Positions 20,255-28,454 of a stretch of 64,000 nt of DNA are shown here, one piece after another. The position numbers and the translations under genes are program-made. The notes under the pieces are model-generated. The model was not told the origin of the DNA. It made no database searches and saw nothing but the letters and a program-made list of their open reading frames with translations. The first letter of the stretch is position 1. Every line of letters begins with the position of its first letter. This stretch comes from Bombella pollinis. GTDB taxonomy: Bacteria; Pseudomonadota; Alphaproteobacteria; Acetobacterales; Acetobacteraceae. The DNA is taken from assembly GCF_026385485.1 (NCBI RefSeq), contig NZ_JANIDX010000002.1:62001-126000 (forward strand), given 5' to 3'.

Positions 20255-20992
20255 GTGAACGAGCGACCTATTTTTTCAGAACCACGGCTTGCCGAATCGG
20301 TTTTATCCCGTATTCGCAAGTATGGGCTGCGCGTTGTCGGAGACGTCCACGGTGACCTCAATGCCTTTCGTCACGCTATCGCAACAAAACGTTTTATCAT
20401 TCAACTTGGCGACCTCGTGGATCACGGGCCTGATAGTGCCGGCGTGTTAGAGACAATGCTGGACCTACAAGAAACCGAACGCGGCATGTTTGTTCTTGGG
20501 AATCATGACCGTAAATTAGGCCGCGCTTTAGAGGGAAGACGTTTAAGACGTGACCTCCCGCTAGAGACCACATTACAGCAAATCCAAGCCTCCCTCATGG
20601 AAGACCTCGCCCAACGGACCTATCATGCCGTTGCTACAGCCCCAGCATGGCAACGCCTTGGCAATTTACTGTTTGTTCATGGGGGATTTCATACAGCTAT
20701 GCTCTCCGGCCCCCCGCCTGAAACAGGCCTTGCTGATATGTCCGCCCCGCTATCACGCGCACTCTTTGGGGAGACTACAAGCCGCCTCCAACCTGATGGC
20801 TACCCAGAACGCCGATTAAGTTGGATAAACCGCATCCCAGAAGGCATTACAGTTTATGTAGGCCATGATAGACGCTCCCTTGATGGCCGCCCCCTTTACA
20901 AAACAGGTCGTTTGGGGGGTAAGGCTATCTTTATGGACCTTGGTGCCGGTAAAGGCGGGCATCTCGCATGGATTGATCTCAATGACTTCTGA
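20255..20992 (+). CDS. Metallophosphoesterase (PPP-type serine/threonine phosphatase-like)
   Basis: A 245-residue calcineurin-like phosphoesterase with GDVHGD (29-34), GDLVDHGPDS (about 52-61), GNHDR (about 82-86) and a distal VGHD near the C-terminus, the dinuclear metal ligands of the family. Relatives include bacterial PrpA phosphatases and diadenosine tetraphosphatases. It starts at GTG 20255; GGAGG lies 16 bases upstream, farther than usual. The stop overlaps the chorismate mutase gene by 11 bp. Substrate unknown. Confidence 0.8.
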   Translation: MNERPIFSEPRLAESVLSRIRKYGLRVVGDVHGDLNAFRHAIATKRFIIQLGDLVDHGPDSAGVLETMLDLQETERGMFVLGNHDRKLGRALEGRRLRRDLPLETTLQQIQASLMEDLAQRTYHAVATAPAWQRLGNLLFVHGGFHTAMLSGPPPETGLADMSAPLSRALFGETTSRLQPDGYPERRLSWINRIPEGITVYVGHDRRSLDGRPLYKTGRLGGKAIFMDLGAGKGGHLAWIDLNDF

Positions 20993-21284
20993 CGCCACAC
21001 AGCAGCTTTCTATCCTTCGTCAACGCATTGATAATATTGATGCCGCTTTGATTTATATGCTGGCCGAGCGTTTCCGTTGTACTAATGAGGTTGGGCATTT
21101 AAAGGCTGCTACGCATCTCCCCGCCTGTGACCCTGCACGAGAGGCAGAACAAATCCAGCGTTTAAAAAAACTTGCTGAAGATGCTGGGTTAGATATGGCC
21201 TTCACAAAAGCTTTTTTCACATTCCTTGTGGGGGAAGTAGTCGCAAAACATAAAATCATTGCACGTCAAAATCAGGCTAAATAA
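20982..21284 (+). CDS. Chorismate mutase, AroQ type
   Basis: A 100-residue all-helical protein matching AroQ chorismate mutases: LRQRIDNIDAALIYMLAERF in helix 1, VGHLK for the active-site lysine region, and a C-terminal helix with FLVGEVVAKH. It rearranges chorismate to prephenate for phenylalanine and tyrosine synthesis. The ATG at 20982 overlaps the phosphoesterase gene by 11 bp, implying coupling. The length is that of a monofunctional cytoplasmic mutase without signal peptide. Confidence 0.87.
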   Translation: MTSDATQQLSILRQRIDNIDAALIYMLAERFRCTNEVGHLKAATHLPACDPAREAEQIQRLKKLAEDAGLDMAFTKAFFTFLVGEVVAKHKIIARQNQAK

Positions 21285-21317
21285 GCACGGACGGCCTCCA
21301 GCCTGCTATTCTAATAT

Positions 21318-21350
21318 AGATAAAACCTTTCAATGATATAGGTTTTATCT
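21318..21350 (+). terminator. AT-rich 11-bp inverted repeat after chorismate mutase
   Basis: AGATAAAACCT (21318-21328) and AGGTTTTATCT (21340-21350) are perfect complements with an 11-base loop. It lies 33 bp after the aroQ-type gene and about 75 bp before sldB, followed by TATATATTTA. It could be a terminator or an operator for sldBA. Confidence 0.45.
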
Positions 21351-21424
21351 TATATATTTACTTTCCAAGTTGTTAATTTTTGACTCATATCAAATCATGG
21401 TCCCTACCAACTGGAGGCAACAAC

Positions 21425-21805
21425 GTGCCATCACTCTCATCTCGTAAAACCTCATTAGGATTCGCTGATTGGGTTATTTTTGCCCTCGCAGCTATCATTC
21501 TATTTTTTGGCCTTTATTTCATCATAGGTGGTGTTTGGCTCGCTTGGTTAGGTGGATCATGGTATTATATCCTATGCGGCATCGTCCTTTTCCTCTCGGG
21601 CTTTTATCTGTTCCGCCGTAAGCCCCTTGGGGCATGGCTCTATCTTCTCGCTTGGGCAGCAACAATCCCATGGACAATTTATGAGGTTGGGTTTGATTGG
21701 TGGGGATGGCTGCCACGCCTTTTTGGTCCTACTTTATTGGCTATTCCTGTCGTGGTTTCCCTGCTTTTCCTCGTCCGTAAGCAAAGGGAATACCCTCATG
21801 CGTAA
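21425..21805 (+). CDS. sldB: PQQ-dependent polyol (glycerol/sorbitol) dehydrogenase, small membrane subunit SldB
   Basis: From GTG 21425 (GGAGG seven bases upstream) the product is 126 residues, matching the known length of Gluconobacter SldB as I recall it. It has four to five hydrophobic helices (FADWVIFALAAIILFFGLYF and following) and resembles the membrane domain of PQQ glucose dehydrogenase. It anchors the catalytic SldA subunit to the periplasmic face and passes electrons to ubiquinone. An in-frame ATG at 21380 lacks a ribosome site. The stop overlaps sldA by 8 bp. Confidence 0.9.
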   Translation: MPSLSSRKTSLGFADWVIFALAAIILFFGLYFIIGGVWLAWLGGSWYYILCGIVLFLSGFYLFRRKPLGAWLYLLAWAATIPWTIYEVGFDWWGWLPRLFGPTLLAIPVVVSLLFLVRKQREYPHA

Positions 21806-24005
21806 ACATACTTATGCACTCACCGCACTGCTTACTGGGACAATCCTAGGGGCTTCCTTTTTTGTCTCACCCTCTCTGGCGCAGATTCCGCCGTCAGTTG
21901 AGACACCCGGCCCCGGCAATGCTGATGATTCCTCAGCCGATCCATCTCCCAGCATTTACCACGACCCCTCCCCTAACACCCCTCAAGCACCGGGTGTGAA
22001 TGCGGCGAATCTGCCCGATATTGATGAGCTTCCCATCGACCAGCTTCCACAAGCTGTCCCGCAGGAAAGTGCCAACCCTAAGCCAGAGGACTGGCCCGCT
22101 TATGGCCGAGATGATTCAGCGAGCCGTTATTCACCGCTCACCCAAATCACACCTGCAAATGTTGGCCAGTTAAAGCGGGCCTTCGTCTATCATACTGGCA
22201 GCCTTCCGCCAAAAGATAAGGCAAATAAATGGGCCGCAGAGACAACCCCCATTAAGGTTGGGGATTCCCTCTATCTCTGCTCCGCCACAAACGACATGAT
22301 GCGCGTTGATGCCGCAACAGGGCAGGAGAAATGGCATTTCCACTCTCATGAGAGTTATGATGCCATCCCCTACACGGCTGCTTGTAAGGCTGTAACCTAT
22401 TACACCTCCTCCACCAGTGCGGAAGGCCAGCCCTGCCACAATCGCATCATTGAAGCCACATTGGATAACCGTCTCATCGCTGTTGACGCTGAAAATGGCA
22501 AATTATGCGAGAGTTTCGCCCATGGGGGGCAGGTCAATCTCATGCAGGGGATGGGATGGTCTGTCCCCGGTTTTGTCGCCATGACAAGCCCGCCGCCCAT
22601 TATTAATGGCGTTATTGTCGTCAATCATGAGGTGTTAGATGGCCAACGCCGCTGGGCTCCCTCTGGCGTTATTCGTGGGTATGATGCTGAGAGCGGTAAG
22701 TTCCTCTGGGCGTGGGATGTCAATAATCCCGATAATCACCATCAGCCTGATAAAGACCATTTCTATAGCCGAGGCACGCCTAATTCTTGGGCCGCAATGA
22801 CGGGCGATAACGCCCTAGGCCTTGTCTATGTCCCTACGGGTAACTCCGCTGCGGATTATTATAGTGCAATGCGCAGCGAGGCAGAAAATAAAGTCTCCTC
22901 CGCTGTTGTTGCTCTTGATGTCCGCACAGGTGAGCCACGCTGGGTCTTCCAAACAGTTCATAAAGATGTGTGGGATTACGATATTGGCTCTCAGCCCACA
23001 TTATTCGACTACCATGCTGATGATGGCACCATCATCCCTGCCCTCATCATGCCAACCAAACGGGGGCAGACCTTCATCCTAGACCGCCGCACGGGCAAAC
23101 CTTTGCCAGACTTCCCCGTGGTGGAAAAACCCGCCCCAAGCCCCGGCTTTGTAAAGGATGACCCACGCTCCCCTACACAGCCTTGGTCCATTGGGGTACC
23201 GCGTCTTGGTATCCCCAAAATGACAGAGGAAGGAACATGGGGCATTTCCCCGCTGGACCAGCTAGCGTGCCGTATCAAGTTCCGTCAGGCGCATTATGTG
23301 GGTGAGTTTACACCGCCTACCATTAAGCAACCATGGTTGGAATATCCCGGTTATAACGGGGGAAGCGATTGGGGAAGTGTCGCCTATAACCCTCAAACAG
23401 GCATCTTACTGGCGAATTGGAATAATTTACCTATGTATGACCAGCTCGTCAGCCGTAAAGTGGCCGATAAGATGGGGCTTATCCCTATCGACTCTCCGCA
23501 ATATAACCCGTCTGGCGGTGGTGCAGAAGGTAATGGTGCCCAGGCCCAAACACCTTATGGGATTGTCGTGACACCTTATTGGAATAGCTTTACAAAGATT
23601 ATGTGCAATGCCCCGCCTTATGGCATGGTCACTGCGATTGACCTCAAAGCCCATAAGGTTCTTTGGCAAAAACCATTCGGGACAGCACGCGCTAATGGGC
23701 CGTGGGGCCTATCAACTGGTCTGCCTCTCACCGTTGGTACGCCTAATAATGGTGGCCCTGTGATAACCGCTGGTGGTGTTGCCTTTATCGGTGCCTCTAC
23801 CGATAATCTGCTCCATGCCATTGATGTGAAAACCGGCAAAACACTTTGGACGGATGTTCTCCCCGGCGGCGGGCAAGCGAACGCTATGACCTATGCTGTG
23901 AATGGCCGCCAATATGTAGCTATCATGGCTGGGGGGCATCACTTTATGCGTAGCCCCGTCTCTGACGCGCTGGTTGTGTACGCGCTGCCAGAAGAAGAGA
24001 AATAA
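21798..24005 (+). CDS. sldA: PQQ-dependent polyol (glycerol/D-sorbitol) dehydrogenase, large subunit SldA
   Basis: A 735-residue quinoprotein with signal peptide (about 1-29, cleavage near SLA) and an eight-bladed propeller of the glucose/quinate/shikimate dehydrogenase family. Recognisable stretches are VNKW/ANKWAAETTPIKVGD, NHEVLDGQRRWAPSGV, VFQT..KDVWDYDIGSQ, YPGYNGGSDWGS and the C-terminal GGHHFM. With SldB it oxidises glycerol, sorbitol, arabitol and gluconate-type polyols at the cytoplasmic membrane, the hallmark incomplete oxidation of acetic acid bacteria. An upstream in-frame extension is rejected because it runs through sldB. The ATG is coupled to sldB. Confidence 0.92.
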   Translation: MRKHTYALTALLTGTILGASFFVSPSLAQIPPSVETPGPGNADDSSADPSPSIYHDPSPNTPQAPGVNAANLPDIDELPIDQLPQAVPQESANPKPEDWPAYGRDDSASRYSPLTQITPANVGQLKRAFVYHTGSLPPKDKANKWAAETTPIKVGDSLYLCSATNDMMRVDAATGQEKWHFHSHESYDAIPYTAACKAVTYYTSSTSAEGQPCHNRIIEATLDNRLIAVDAENGKLCESFAHGGQVNLMQGMGWSVPGFVAMTSPPPIINGVIVVNHEVLDGQRRWAPSGVIRGYDAESGKFLWAWDVNNPDNHHQPDKDHFYSRGTPNSWAAMTGDNALGLVYVPTGNSAADYYSAMRSEAENKVSSAVVALDVRTGEPRWVFQTVHKDVWDYDIGSQPTLFDYHADDGTIIPALIMPTKRGQTFILDRRTGKPLPDFPVVEKPAPSPGFVKDDPRSPTQPWSIGVPRLGIPKMTEEGTWGISPLDQLACRIKFRQAHYVGEFTPPTIKQPWLEYPGYNGGSDWGSVAYNPQTGILLANWNNLPMYDQLVSRKVADKMGLIPIDSPQYNPSGGGAEGNGAQAQTPYGIVVTPYWNSFTKIMCNAPPYGMVTAIDLKAHKVLWQKPFGTARANGPWGLSTGLPLTVGTPNNGGPVITAGGVAFIGASTDNLLHAIDVKTGKTLWTDVLPGGGQANAMTYAVNGRQYVAIMAGGHHFMRSPVSDALVVYALPEEEK

Positions 24006-24018
24006 AATACGCCCAAAT

Positions 24019-24053
24019 AAAAAGCGGATCTCCGAGAGGAGTTCCGCTTTTTT
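24019..24053. terminator. Bidirectional rho-independent terminator after sldA
   Basis: AAAAAGCGGA (24019-24028) pairs with TCCGCTTTTT (24043-24052), followed by another T. The A run before and T run after the stem make it work in both directions, for sldBA (+) and the small gene at 24073-24327 (-). Confidence 0.88.
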
Positions 24054-24072
24054 AAATGCACATCTTGTTAAC

Positions 24073-24327
24073 TTAGTCTGGATGGGTGGGCGGGCAGTTA
24101 CAACCACGCGTTGGAGCTTGTGACCGCCGAACAATATGATGATCAATCCATTCCGACACTAAAAGCCGTGCCTCAGGCAATGAGGATTCGGGATGATGAA
24201 TCCTATAAAGAGTTGTACAGGCGGCAAAAATCTTCATCTCATTCTGCCCCATAGCATGTAACTCTTGATACGCTGTAATTACGGCGCGTTCGCATTTGCG
24301 GCCAATGCGACGAGTGTTAACTTTCAT
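24073..24327 (-). CDS. Small protein of unknown function (84 residues)
   Basis: I do not recognise this protein. It is basic and probably helical, with an N-terminus MKVNTRRIGRKCERAVI, a central FAACTTLYRIHHPES segment and a Cys-X-Cys near the C-terminus (GCNCPP). No signal peptide or membrane helix is seen. AGGGG lies about nine bases before the ATG, and the bidirectional hairpin at 24019-24053 ends it, which supports a real gene. It is divergent from pyrE with a 205-bp gap. Confidence 0.55.
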   Translation of the reverse strand: MKVNTRRIGRKCERAVITAYQELHAMGQNEMKIFAACTTLYRIHHPESSLPEARLLVSEWIDHHIVRRSQAPTRGCNCPPTHPD

Positions 24328-24450
24328 ATCCTAAAACCCCTACGATACCCTGTTTCTCCTGAAGGATACCCGCAAAAATAAAGATGTACCCTCTTTATCG
24401 CTCTGACACATAACAGAGTAAAGTGTCACCAATAACAGAAATAGGAAAAA

Positions 24451-24496
24451 AGACATCTTTCCCCTACCCCTATCCCCTTCTAACGGGTAGATGTCT
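24451..24496 (+). promoter_or_regulatory. Structured leader of pyrE (nested inverted repeats)
   Basis: AGACAT (24451-24456) pairs with ATGTCT (24491-24496) and, inside it, CTACCC (24464-24469) pairs with GGGTAG (24485-24490). The element ends 36 bases before the pyrE ATG, and TTTTT follows at about 24512-24516. A leader attenuator or stability element is possible; the function is inferred. Confidence 0.35.
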
Positions 24497-24532
24497 CCAA
24501 AGGAACCATTTTTCGAGATTATGGAGAGAATA

Positions 24533-25276
24533 ATGTCCTCAACTGGCACTGCCCCCACTCTGGGGCCTCGTCTCACGCAATGGGACCGCGATGCCGCCCT
24601 CACAACAGCGCGCATCCTGCTGGAGATTAAGGCCATTAACTTCCGCCCTAGTGAGCCTTATACCCTCACCTCTGGGTGGAAATCTCCTGTTTATATCGAC
24701 TGCCGCAAGATTATCTTCTTCCCCCGCGCCCGCACAAAATTGATGGAACTGGCCGTGGAGAAGATTGGCCGTCATATCGGTTATGAGAGCATTGATGCCG
24801 TTGTGGGGGGAGAGACAGCCGGGATTCCTTTCTCCGCATGGATTGCCGACCGTTTAATGACACCTATGGCCTATGTTCGCAAAAAACCCAAAGGCTTTGG
24901 CCGTAATGCCCAAATTGAGGGCGATGTGCCAGAGGGTATGCGCACTTTGTTGGTCGAAGACCTCACAACCGATGGGGCCTCCAAGATTCGCTTCGCTAAC
25001 GCACTGCGTAAAGCTGGGGCGATTGTGGACCATACCTTTGTGGTCTTTTTTTACGGCGTCTTCCCCGGTGCGCAAAAAACCTTACAGGATATGGGCATTA
25101 GCCTCCATGCGCTTTGCACGTGGTGGGACGTACTAGAAGCCTGTGCAGATGGACAATATTTCTCCACCGAGGATAGCGCAGAAGTCCGCCGCTTTTTGGA
25201 AGACCCTTGCGGTTGGTCCAAAGCACATGGCGGTGTTAGCAGCGCAGAAGAAGCCCTCGCTTTTAAACAAGGCTAA
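24533..25276 (+). CDS. pyrE: Orotate phosphoribosyltransferase
   Basis: From ATG 24533 the product is 247 residues, a type I phosphoribosyltransferase. The PRPP-binding motif is LLVEDLTTDGAS, preceded by the VVGGETAGIPF substrate loop and AYVRKKPKGFGRNAQIEG, the flexible catalytic loop. It makes orotidine monophosphate in pyrimidine synthesis. GGAGAG five bases before the ATG fixes the start, although the frame opens at 24491. A C-terminal extension (DPCGWSKAHGG) makes it longer than the 213-residue E. coli enzyme. A structured leader precedes it. Confidence 0.93.
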   Translation: MSSTGTAPTLGPRLTQWDRDAALTTARILLEIKAINFRPSEPYTLTSGWKSPVYIDCRKIIFFPRARTKLMELAVEKIGRHIGYESIDAVVGGETAGIPFSAWIADRLMTPMAYVRKKPKGFGRNAQIEGDVPEGMRTLLVEDLTTDGASKIRFANALRKAGAIVDHTFVVFFYGVFPGAQKTLQDMGISLHALCTWWDVLEACADGQYFSTEDSAEVRRFLEDPCGWSKAHGGVSSAEEALAFKQG

Positions 25277-25302
25277 GACCTACGCCTTATAGGGATTCAC
25301 TG

Positions 25303-26127
25303 ATGCCGAATACATCACCCCCTCGTATTCTTGTCTTTGATTCCGGTATTGGGGGGCTTGGGGTGGTGCAGGCTCTGCGGAGCCTCGCCCCCTCCCTCAC
25401 GCTAGATTATCTCGCTGATACAGCACTCTTTCCCTATGGGGAGCAAGATGATGACTTCTTGCGAGAGCGCATTACCCAGCTTATCCGCCATGCCTGCGCT
25501 TTATTACAACCCACTCTGGTCATAATCGCCTGTAATACCGCAAGTACCTTAGCCCTCACCCCTCTGCGAGAGACACTCACCTTACCTATTGTTGGCTGCG
25601 TGCCACCTATCCGCTGGGCTGGGCGTGTGTCTAAAACGCGCACCATCGGCCTACTCGCCACCAGCGCAACAGCCCGCCGGCCCTATCTTGCGCAATTACA
25701 TCACAATTATGCAGCAGATTGTAAGCTTATCATCCACGGCTCTCGCCATCTCGCCACTATGGCAGAACGTGCCTTCCGCGGTGAGATTCTAGAGCCTGAA
25801 TCCGTACAGCATGAATTAGCGGCTCTCTTTGAACAATCAGACGGCAGCAACATTGATGCTATTGGCCTTGGCTGTACCCATTACACTTTTTTGATGCCAT
25901 ATTTCCAGCGTCTTGGTCCCCCCGGTATGATGTGGTTGGACCCCGCCCCCGCTGTCGCCCAACAAGCCCTACGGCGGTTAAGTGATGTTACTGAAGGCCC
26001 TTTAACAGCCGTACCCTCTACCCCACCAGATCGCTTCTTCCTTACCGCTCCACCACCTCACGGGGCAGACCTTGCTCAGCATATTGCCTGGTTAGGCTTT
26101 ACAAATGGATGGCAGCTTCTCCCCTAA
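25303..26127 (+). CDS. murI: Glutamate racemase
   Basis: A 274-residue aspartate/glutamate racemase family protein. FDSGIGGLGVV near the N-terminus carries the catalytic Asp-Ser. The two catalytic cysteines are Cys77 in ACNTAST and Cys191 in GCTHY. It supplies D-glutamate for peptidoglycan. It follows pyrE by 26 bp on the same strand and converges with the polyprenyl synthase gene, overlapping it by 4 bp. I see no N-terminal regulatory extension. Confidence 0.93.
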   Translation: MPNTSPPRILVFDSGIGGLGVVQALRSLAPSLTLDYLADTALFPYGEQDDDFLRERITQLIRHACALLQPTLVIIACNTASTLALTPLRETLTLPIVGCVPPIRWAGRVSKTRTIGLLATSATARRPYLAQLHHNYAADCKLIIHGSRHLATMAERAFRGEILEPESVQHELAALFEQSDGSNIDAIGLGCTHYTFLMPYFQRLGPPGMMWLDPAPAVAQQALRRLSDVTEGPLTAVPSTPPDRFFLTAPPPHGADLAQHIAWLGFTNGWQLLP

Positions 26128-27182
26128 CGGGCCCGCTCTACGGTATAAAGAACCGTCTCCCTCAATAAGGCTTTAAGGGGAGTTTCGGGGAAGTCCACCA
26201 AAGCCTCTACCGCTTGCTGAGCATAGATGCGTGCGCGCTCAATCGTAGCACTGATAGCCTTTGTCCGCGCGATGACCTCCAAAGCATGAGGCAAGTCGGC
26301 CTCTGTTTGCTCTGTATCCTCAATCACACGCTTCCAAAACTGCTTTTCATCTTCCGTCCCACGCTCATAAGCTACAAGAACAGGCAGAGTAATTTTCCCC
26401 TCGCGGAAGTCATCCCCCACTGTTTTGCCCAATATTTGTTGGTCTGCCGCATAATCCAACGCGTCATCCACAAGCTGGAAGGCCATGCCCAGATTCGTAC
26501 CGTACTGCTCCAAAGCCAGCTCAGCCTTACGGTCTTTCTGCGCCACAACAGCTCCAACACGGCAAGCTGCGGCAAAAAGAGCAGCGGTTTTGCCGTGAAT
26601 CACCTCTAAATAACGCTCAATGGAGGTCGAAAGATCATTCTGCGTGGACATTTGCAGCACTTCACCCTCCGCAATCGTTGCCGAGGCTGCAGAAAGGATA
26701 GCCATAACCTCCAATGAGCCATCGGCCGTCATAAGCTGGAAAGAGCGCGCAAATAGGAAGTCCCCCACCAGCACAGAGGCCTTATTCCCAAATAAGGCAT
26801 TGGCTGAGGCCATACCCCGCCGCAAGGTGCTTTCATCCACCACATCATCATGCAAGAGGGTCGCTGTATGGATAAATTCCACACAAGCAGCCAAACCTAT
26901 ATGACGGGTTTCATCCGGCCTCTCACCATAGCCACATAGCCGAGCAGAAGCCAAAGTAAGCAACGGGCGCAACCGCTTCCCCCCCGCTGCGACCAAATGC
27001 GCGCCAAGCTGCGGAATTAACGGTACAGAGCTTTGCATCCTATCAATGATGGCCTGATTACAGGCAACCATATCATCAGCAAGGTAAGCGGAAAGGGCTC
27101 TTAGGGCATCCTCCCCTTTGACCTCTTTCTTCATAGCCTCACCGCTAGATGTAGCCAGAGACCCCGATGAGGAAGATACCAA
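26124..27182 (-). CDS. Polyprenyl diphosphate synthase (octaprenyl/decaprenyl type)
   Basis: A trans-prenyltransferase of up to 352 residues. The first aspartate-rich motif is LLHDDVVDES, the second is LVDDALDYAAD, and GGKRLRP is present upstream. It makes the ubiquinone side chain with UbiA, encoded at 41761-42702. The frame opens at a TTG at 27182; an ATG at 27134 (MKKEVKG) is equally likely and gives 336 residues. Chain length cannot be read securely. Its 3' end overlaps murI by 4 bp. Confidence 0.9.
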   Translation of the reverse strand: MVSSSSGSLATSSGEAMKKEVKGEDALRALSAYLADDMVACNQAIIDRMQSSVPLIPQLGAHLVAAGGKRLRPLLTLASARLCGYGERPDETRHIGLAACVEFIHTATLLHDDVVDESTLRRGMASANALFGNKASVLVGDFLFARSFQLMTADGSLEVMAILSAASATIAEGEVLQMSTQNDLSTSIERYLEVIHGKTAALFAAACRVGAVVAQKDRKAELALEQYGTNLGMAFQLVDDALDYAADQQILGKTVGDDFREGKITLPVLVAYERGTEDEKQFWKRVIEDTEQTEADLPHALEVIARTKAISATIERARIYAQQAVEALVDFPETPLKALLRETVLYTVERAR

Positions 27183-27321
27183 AACGCAAAACTCCAGTTC
27201 TATCCGCTTGAGCTACACATAACCCTGCAAAGCGAACAAGGTTAGAGGGTTATTGCTCCGCTATTACGGCATCACCATAACGCGCAGAGCATGCCCCCTT
27301 ACCCCGATTAACATGTGCACA

Positions 27322-27352
27322 TCATATGAGCGGCTACGGAGATATGGTCAAG
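27322..27352 (-). promoter_or_regulatory. Candidate sigma70-type promoter upstream of the polyprenyl synthase gene
   Basis: On the reverse strand TTGACC is followed, about 19 bases on, by TATGAT, in the gap between nrdB and the synthase gene. The hexamers are good but the spacing is long, so this is tentative. The rest of the gap (27183-27397) shows only a tRNA-like fragment, described under findings. Confidence 0.35.
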
Positions 27353-27397
27353 ATACGTTTTGCCCATAAGACACTCATATCATACAGCTTCTAGGGT

Positions 27398-28420
27398 TTA
27401 ATCAAATACACCACTCTCAAAGGCGTCTTCCCATGTGCCCTGAGTAGAGGCGCGTGAATATTCTGTAGCGCGATTCTCAAAAAAGTTCGTATGCTCCACC
27501 GCATTGAGCATATCATCAACCCAAGGGAGCGGATTCTCCTCAATGCCATAAATAGGGTCCAACCCAAGCTGGGTTAGCCTACGGTCGGCAATAAAGCGGA
27601 TATAACGCTCCACTTCCTGAGCTGAGAGGCCTTCTACAGGTCCCATCTCAAAAGCAAGCTCAATAAACGCATCTTCATGCGAAACCGTTTGGCGACAAAT
27701 CTCCACCAACTCGGCACGGAAATCCTCTGTCCAAATCTCCGGATTTTCCCGCACAAATGTACGGAACAGGCGAATCATAGACAGGCAATGCAGTGTTTCA
27801 TCTCGCACAGACCATGAAACAATCTGCCCCATCCCCTTCAATTTATTAAAGCGCGGGAAGTTCAGCAAAATGGCAAAGGATGCAAAAAGCTGCAATCCTT
27901 CCATAAAGGCCCCAAAAGCAGCCATTGTTTTGGCGATCTCGCGCTTACTATTAATATTGAAGGATTGCATGTAATCATACTTATCCTTCATCTCTTTATA
28001 TTTCAGAAAAGCGGAATATTCCGTCTCTGGCATCCCGATTGTATCTAACAAATGGGAATAAGCAGCAATGTGAATCGTCTCAATATTCGAAAAACATGAG
28101 AGCATCATCAGCACTTCGGTCGGTTTAAAGACCTGGCTGTAATACTTCATGTAAGCAGAGTTCACCTCTACATCCGCTTGCGTAAAGAAGCGAAAAATCT
28201 GCGTCACAAGGTTCTGCTCTGCTTCGGAGAGTTTGCGGTGCCAGTCTTTTACATCCTCAGCGAGGGGCACTTCCTCTGGCAACCAATGCAAACGCTGTTG
28301 TGTCAACCAAGCATCATAAGCCCACGGATAACGGAAGGGCTTATAAACCGGATTCTCCACAAGCAAATTTGCCTGCGCGGCAGACTCTGGGGCTTCTGGT
28401 AACGGAGTTGCTTCTGTCAT
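27398..28420 (-). CDS. nrdB: Ribonucleoside-diphosphate reductase, beta subunit (class I)
   Basis: A 340-residue ferritin-like R2 protein. Metal-ligand helices are visible at FTQADVEVNSAYMKYYS, CFSNIETIHIAAYSHLLD (Glu-x-x-His) and SVRDETLHCLSMIRLF (Glu-x-x-His). The C-terminal acidic tail (TWEDAFESGVFD) is the R1-docking peptide. It houses the radical cofactor for deoxyribonucleotide synthesis. It lies 34 bp after nrdA and shares its promoter. The exact metal class (iron or manganese) is not determined. Confidence 0.94.
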   Translation of the reverse strand: MTEATPLPEAPESAAQANLLVENPVYKPFRYPWAYDAWLTQQRLHWLPEEVPLAEDVKDWHRKLSEAEQNLVTQIFRFFTQADVEVNSAYMKYYSQVFKPTEVLMMLSCFSNIETIHIAAYSHLLDTIGMPETEYSAFLKYKEMKDKYDYMQSFNINSKREIAKTMAAFGAFMEGLQLFASFAILLNFPRFNKLKGMGQIVSWSVRDETLHCLSMIRLFRTFVRENPEIWTEDFRAELVEICRQTVSHEDAFIELAFEMGPVEGLSAQEVERYIRFIADRRLTQLGLDPIYGIEENPLPWVDDMLNAVEHTNFFENRATEYSRASTQGTWEDAFESGVFD

Positions 28421-28454
28421 ATCTGAGACCTTCTATCCTAACGCGCTGCTGCTC

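Noticed and set aside
21552..21797. Upstream in-frame extension of sldA
   Set aside because: It runs through sldB in another frame and lacks a signal peptide, whereas the ATG at 21798 starts a clean one.
21380..24005. Idea that sldB and sldA are a frameshifted single-chain glucose dehydrogenase
   Set aside because: Both have their own ribosome site or overlap-coupled start, sldA has its own signal peptide, and the 126/735 lengths match the two-subunit polyol dehydrogenase.
27150..27235. Intact tRNA gene
   Set aside because: Only a D-arm-like stretch is present; no anticodon stem, T-arm or acceptor pairing can be built.
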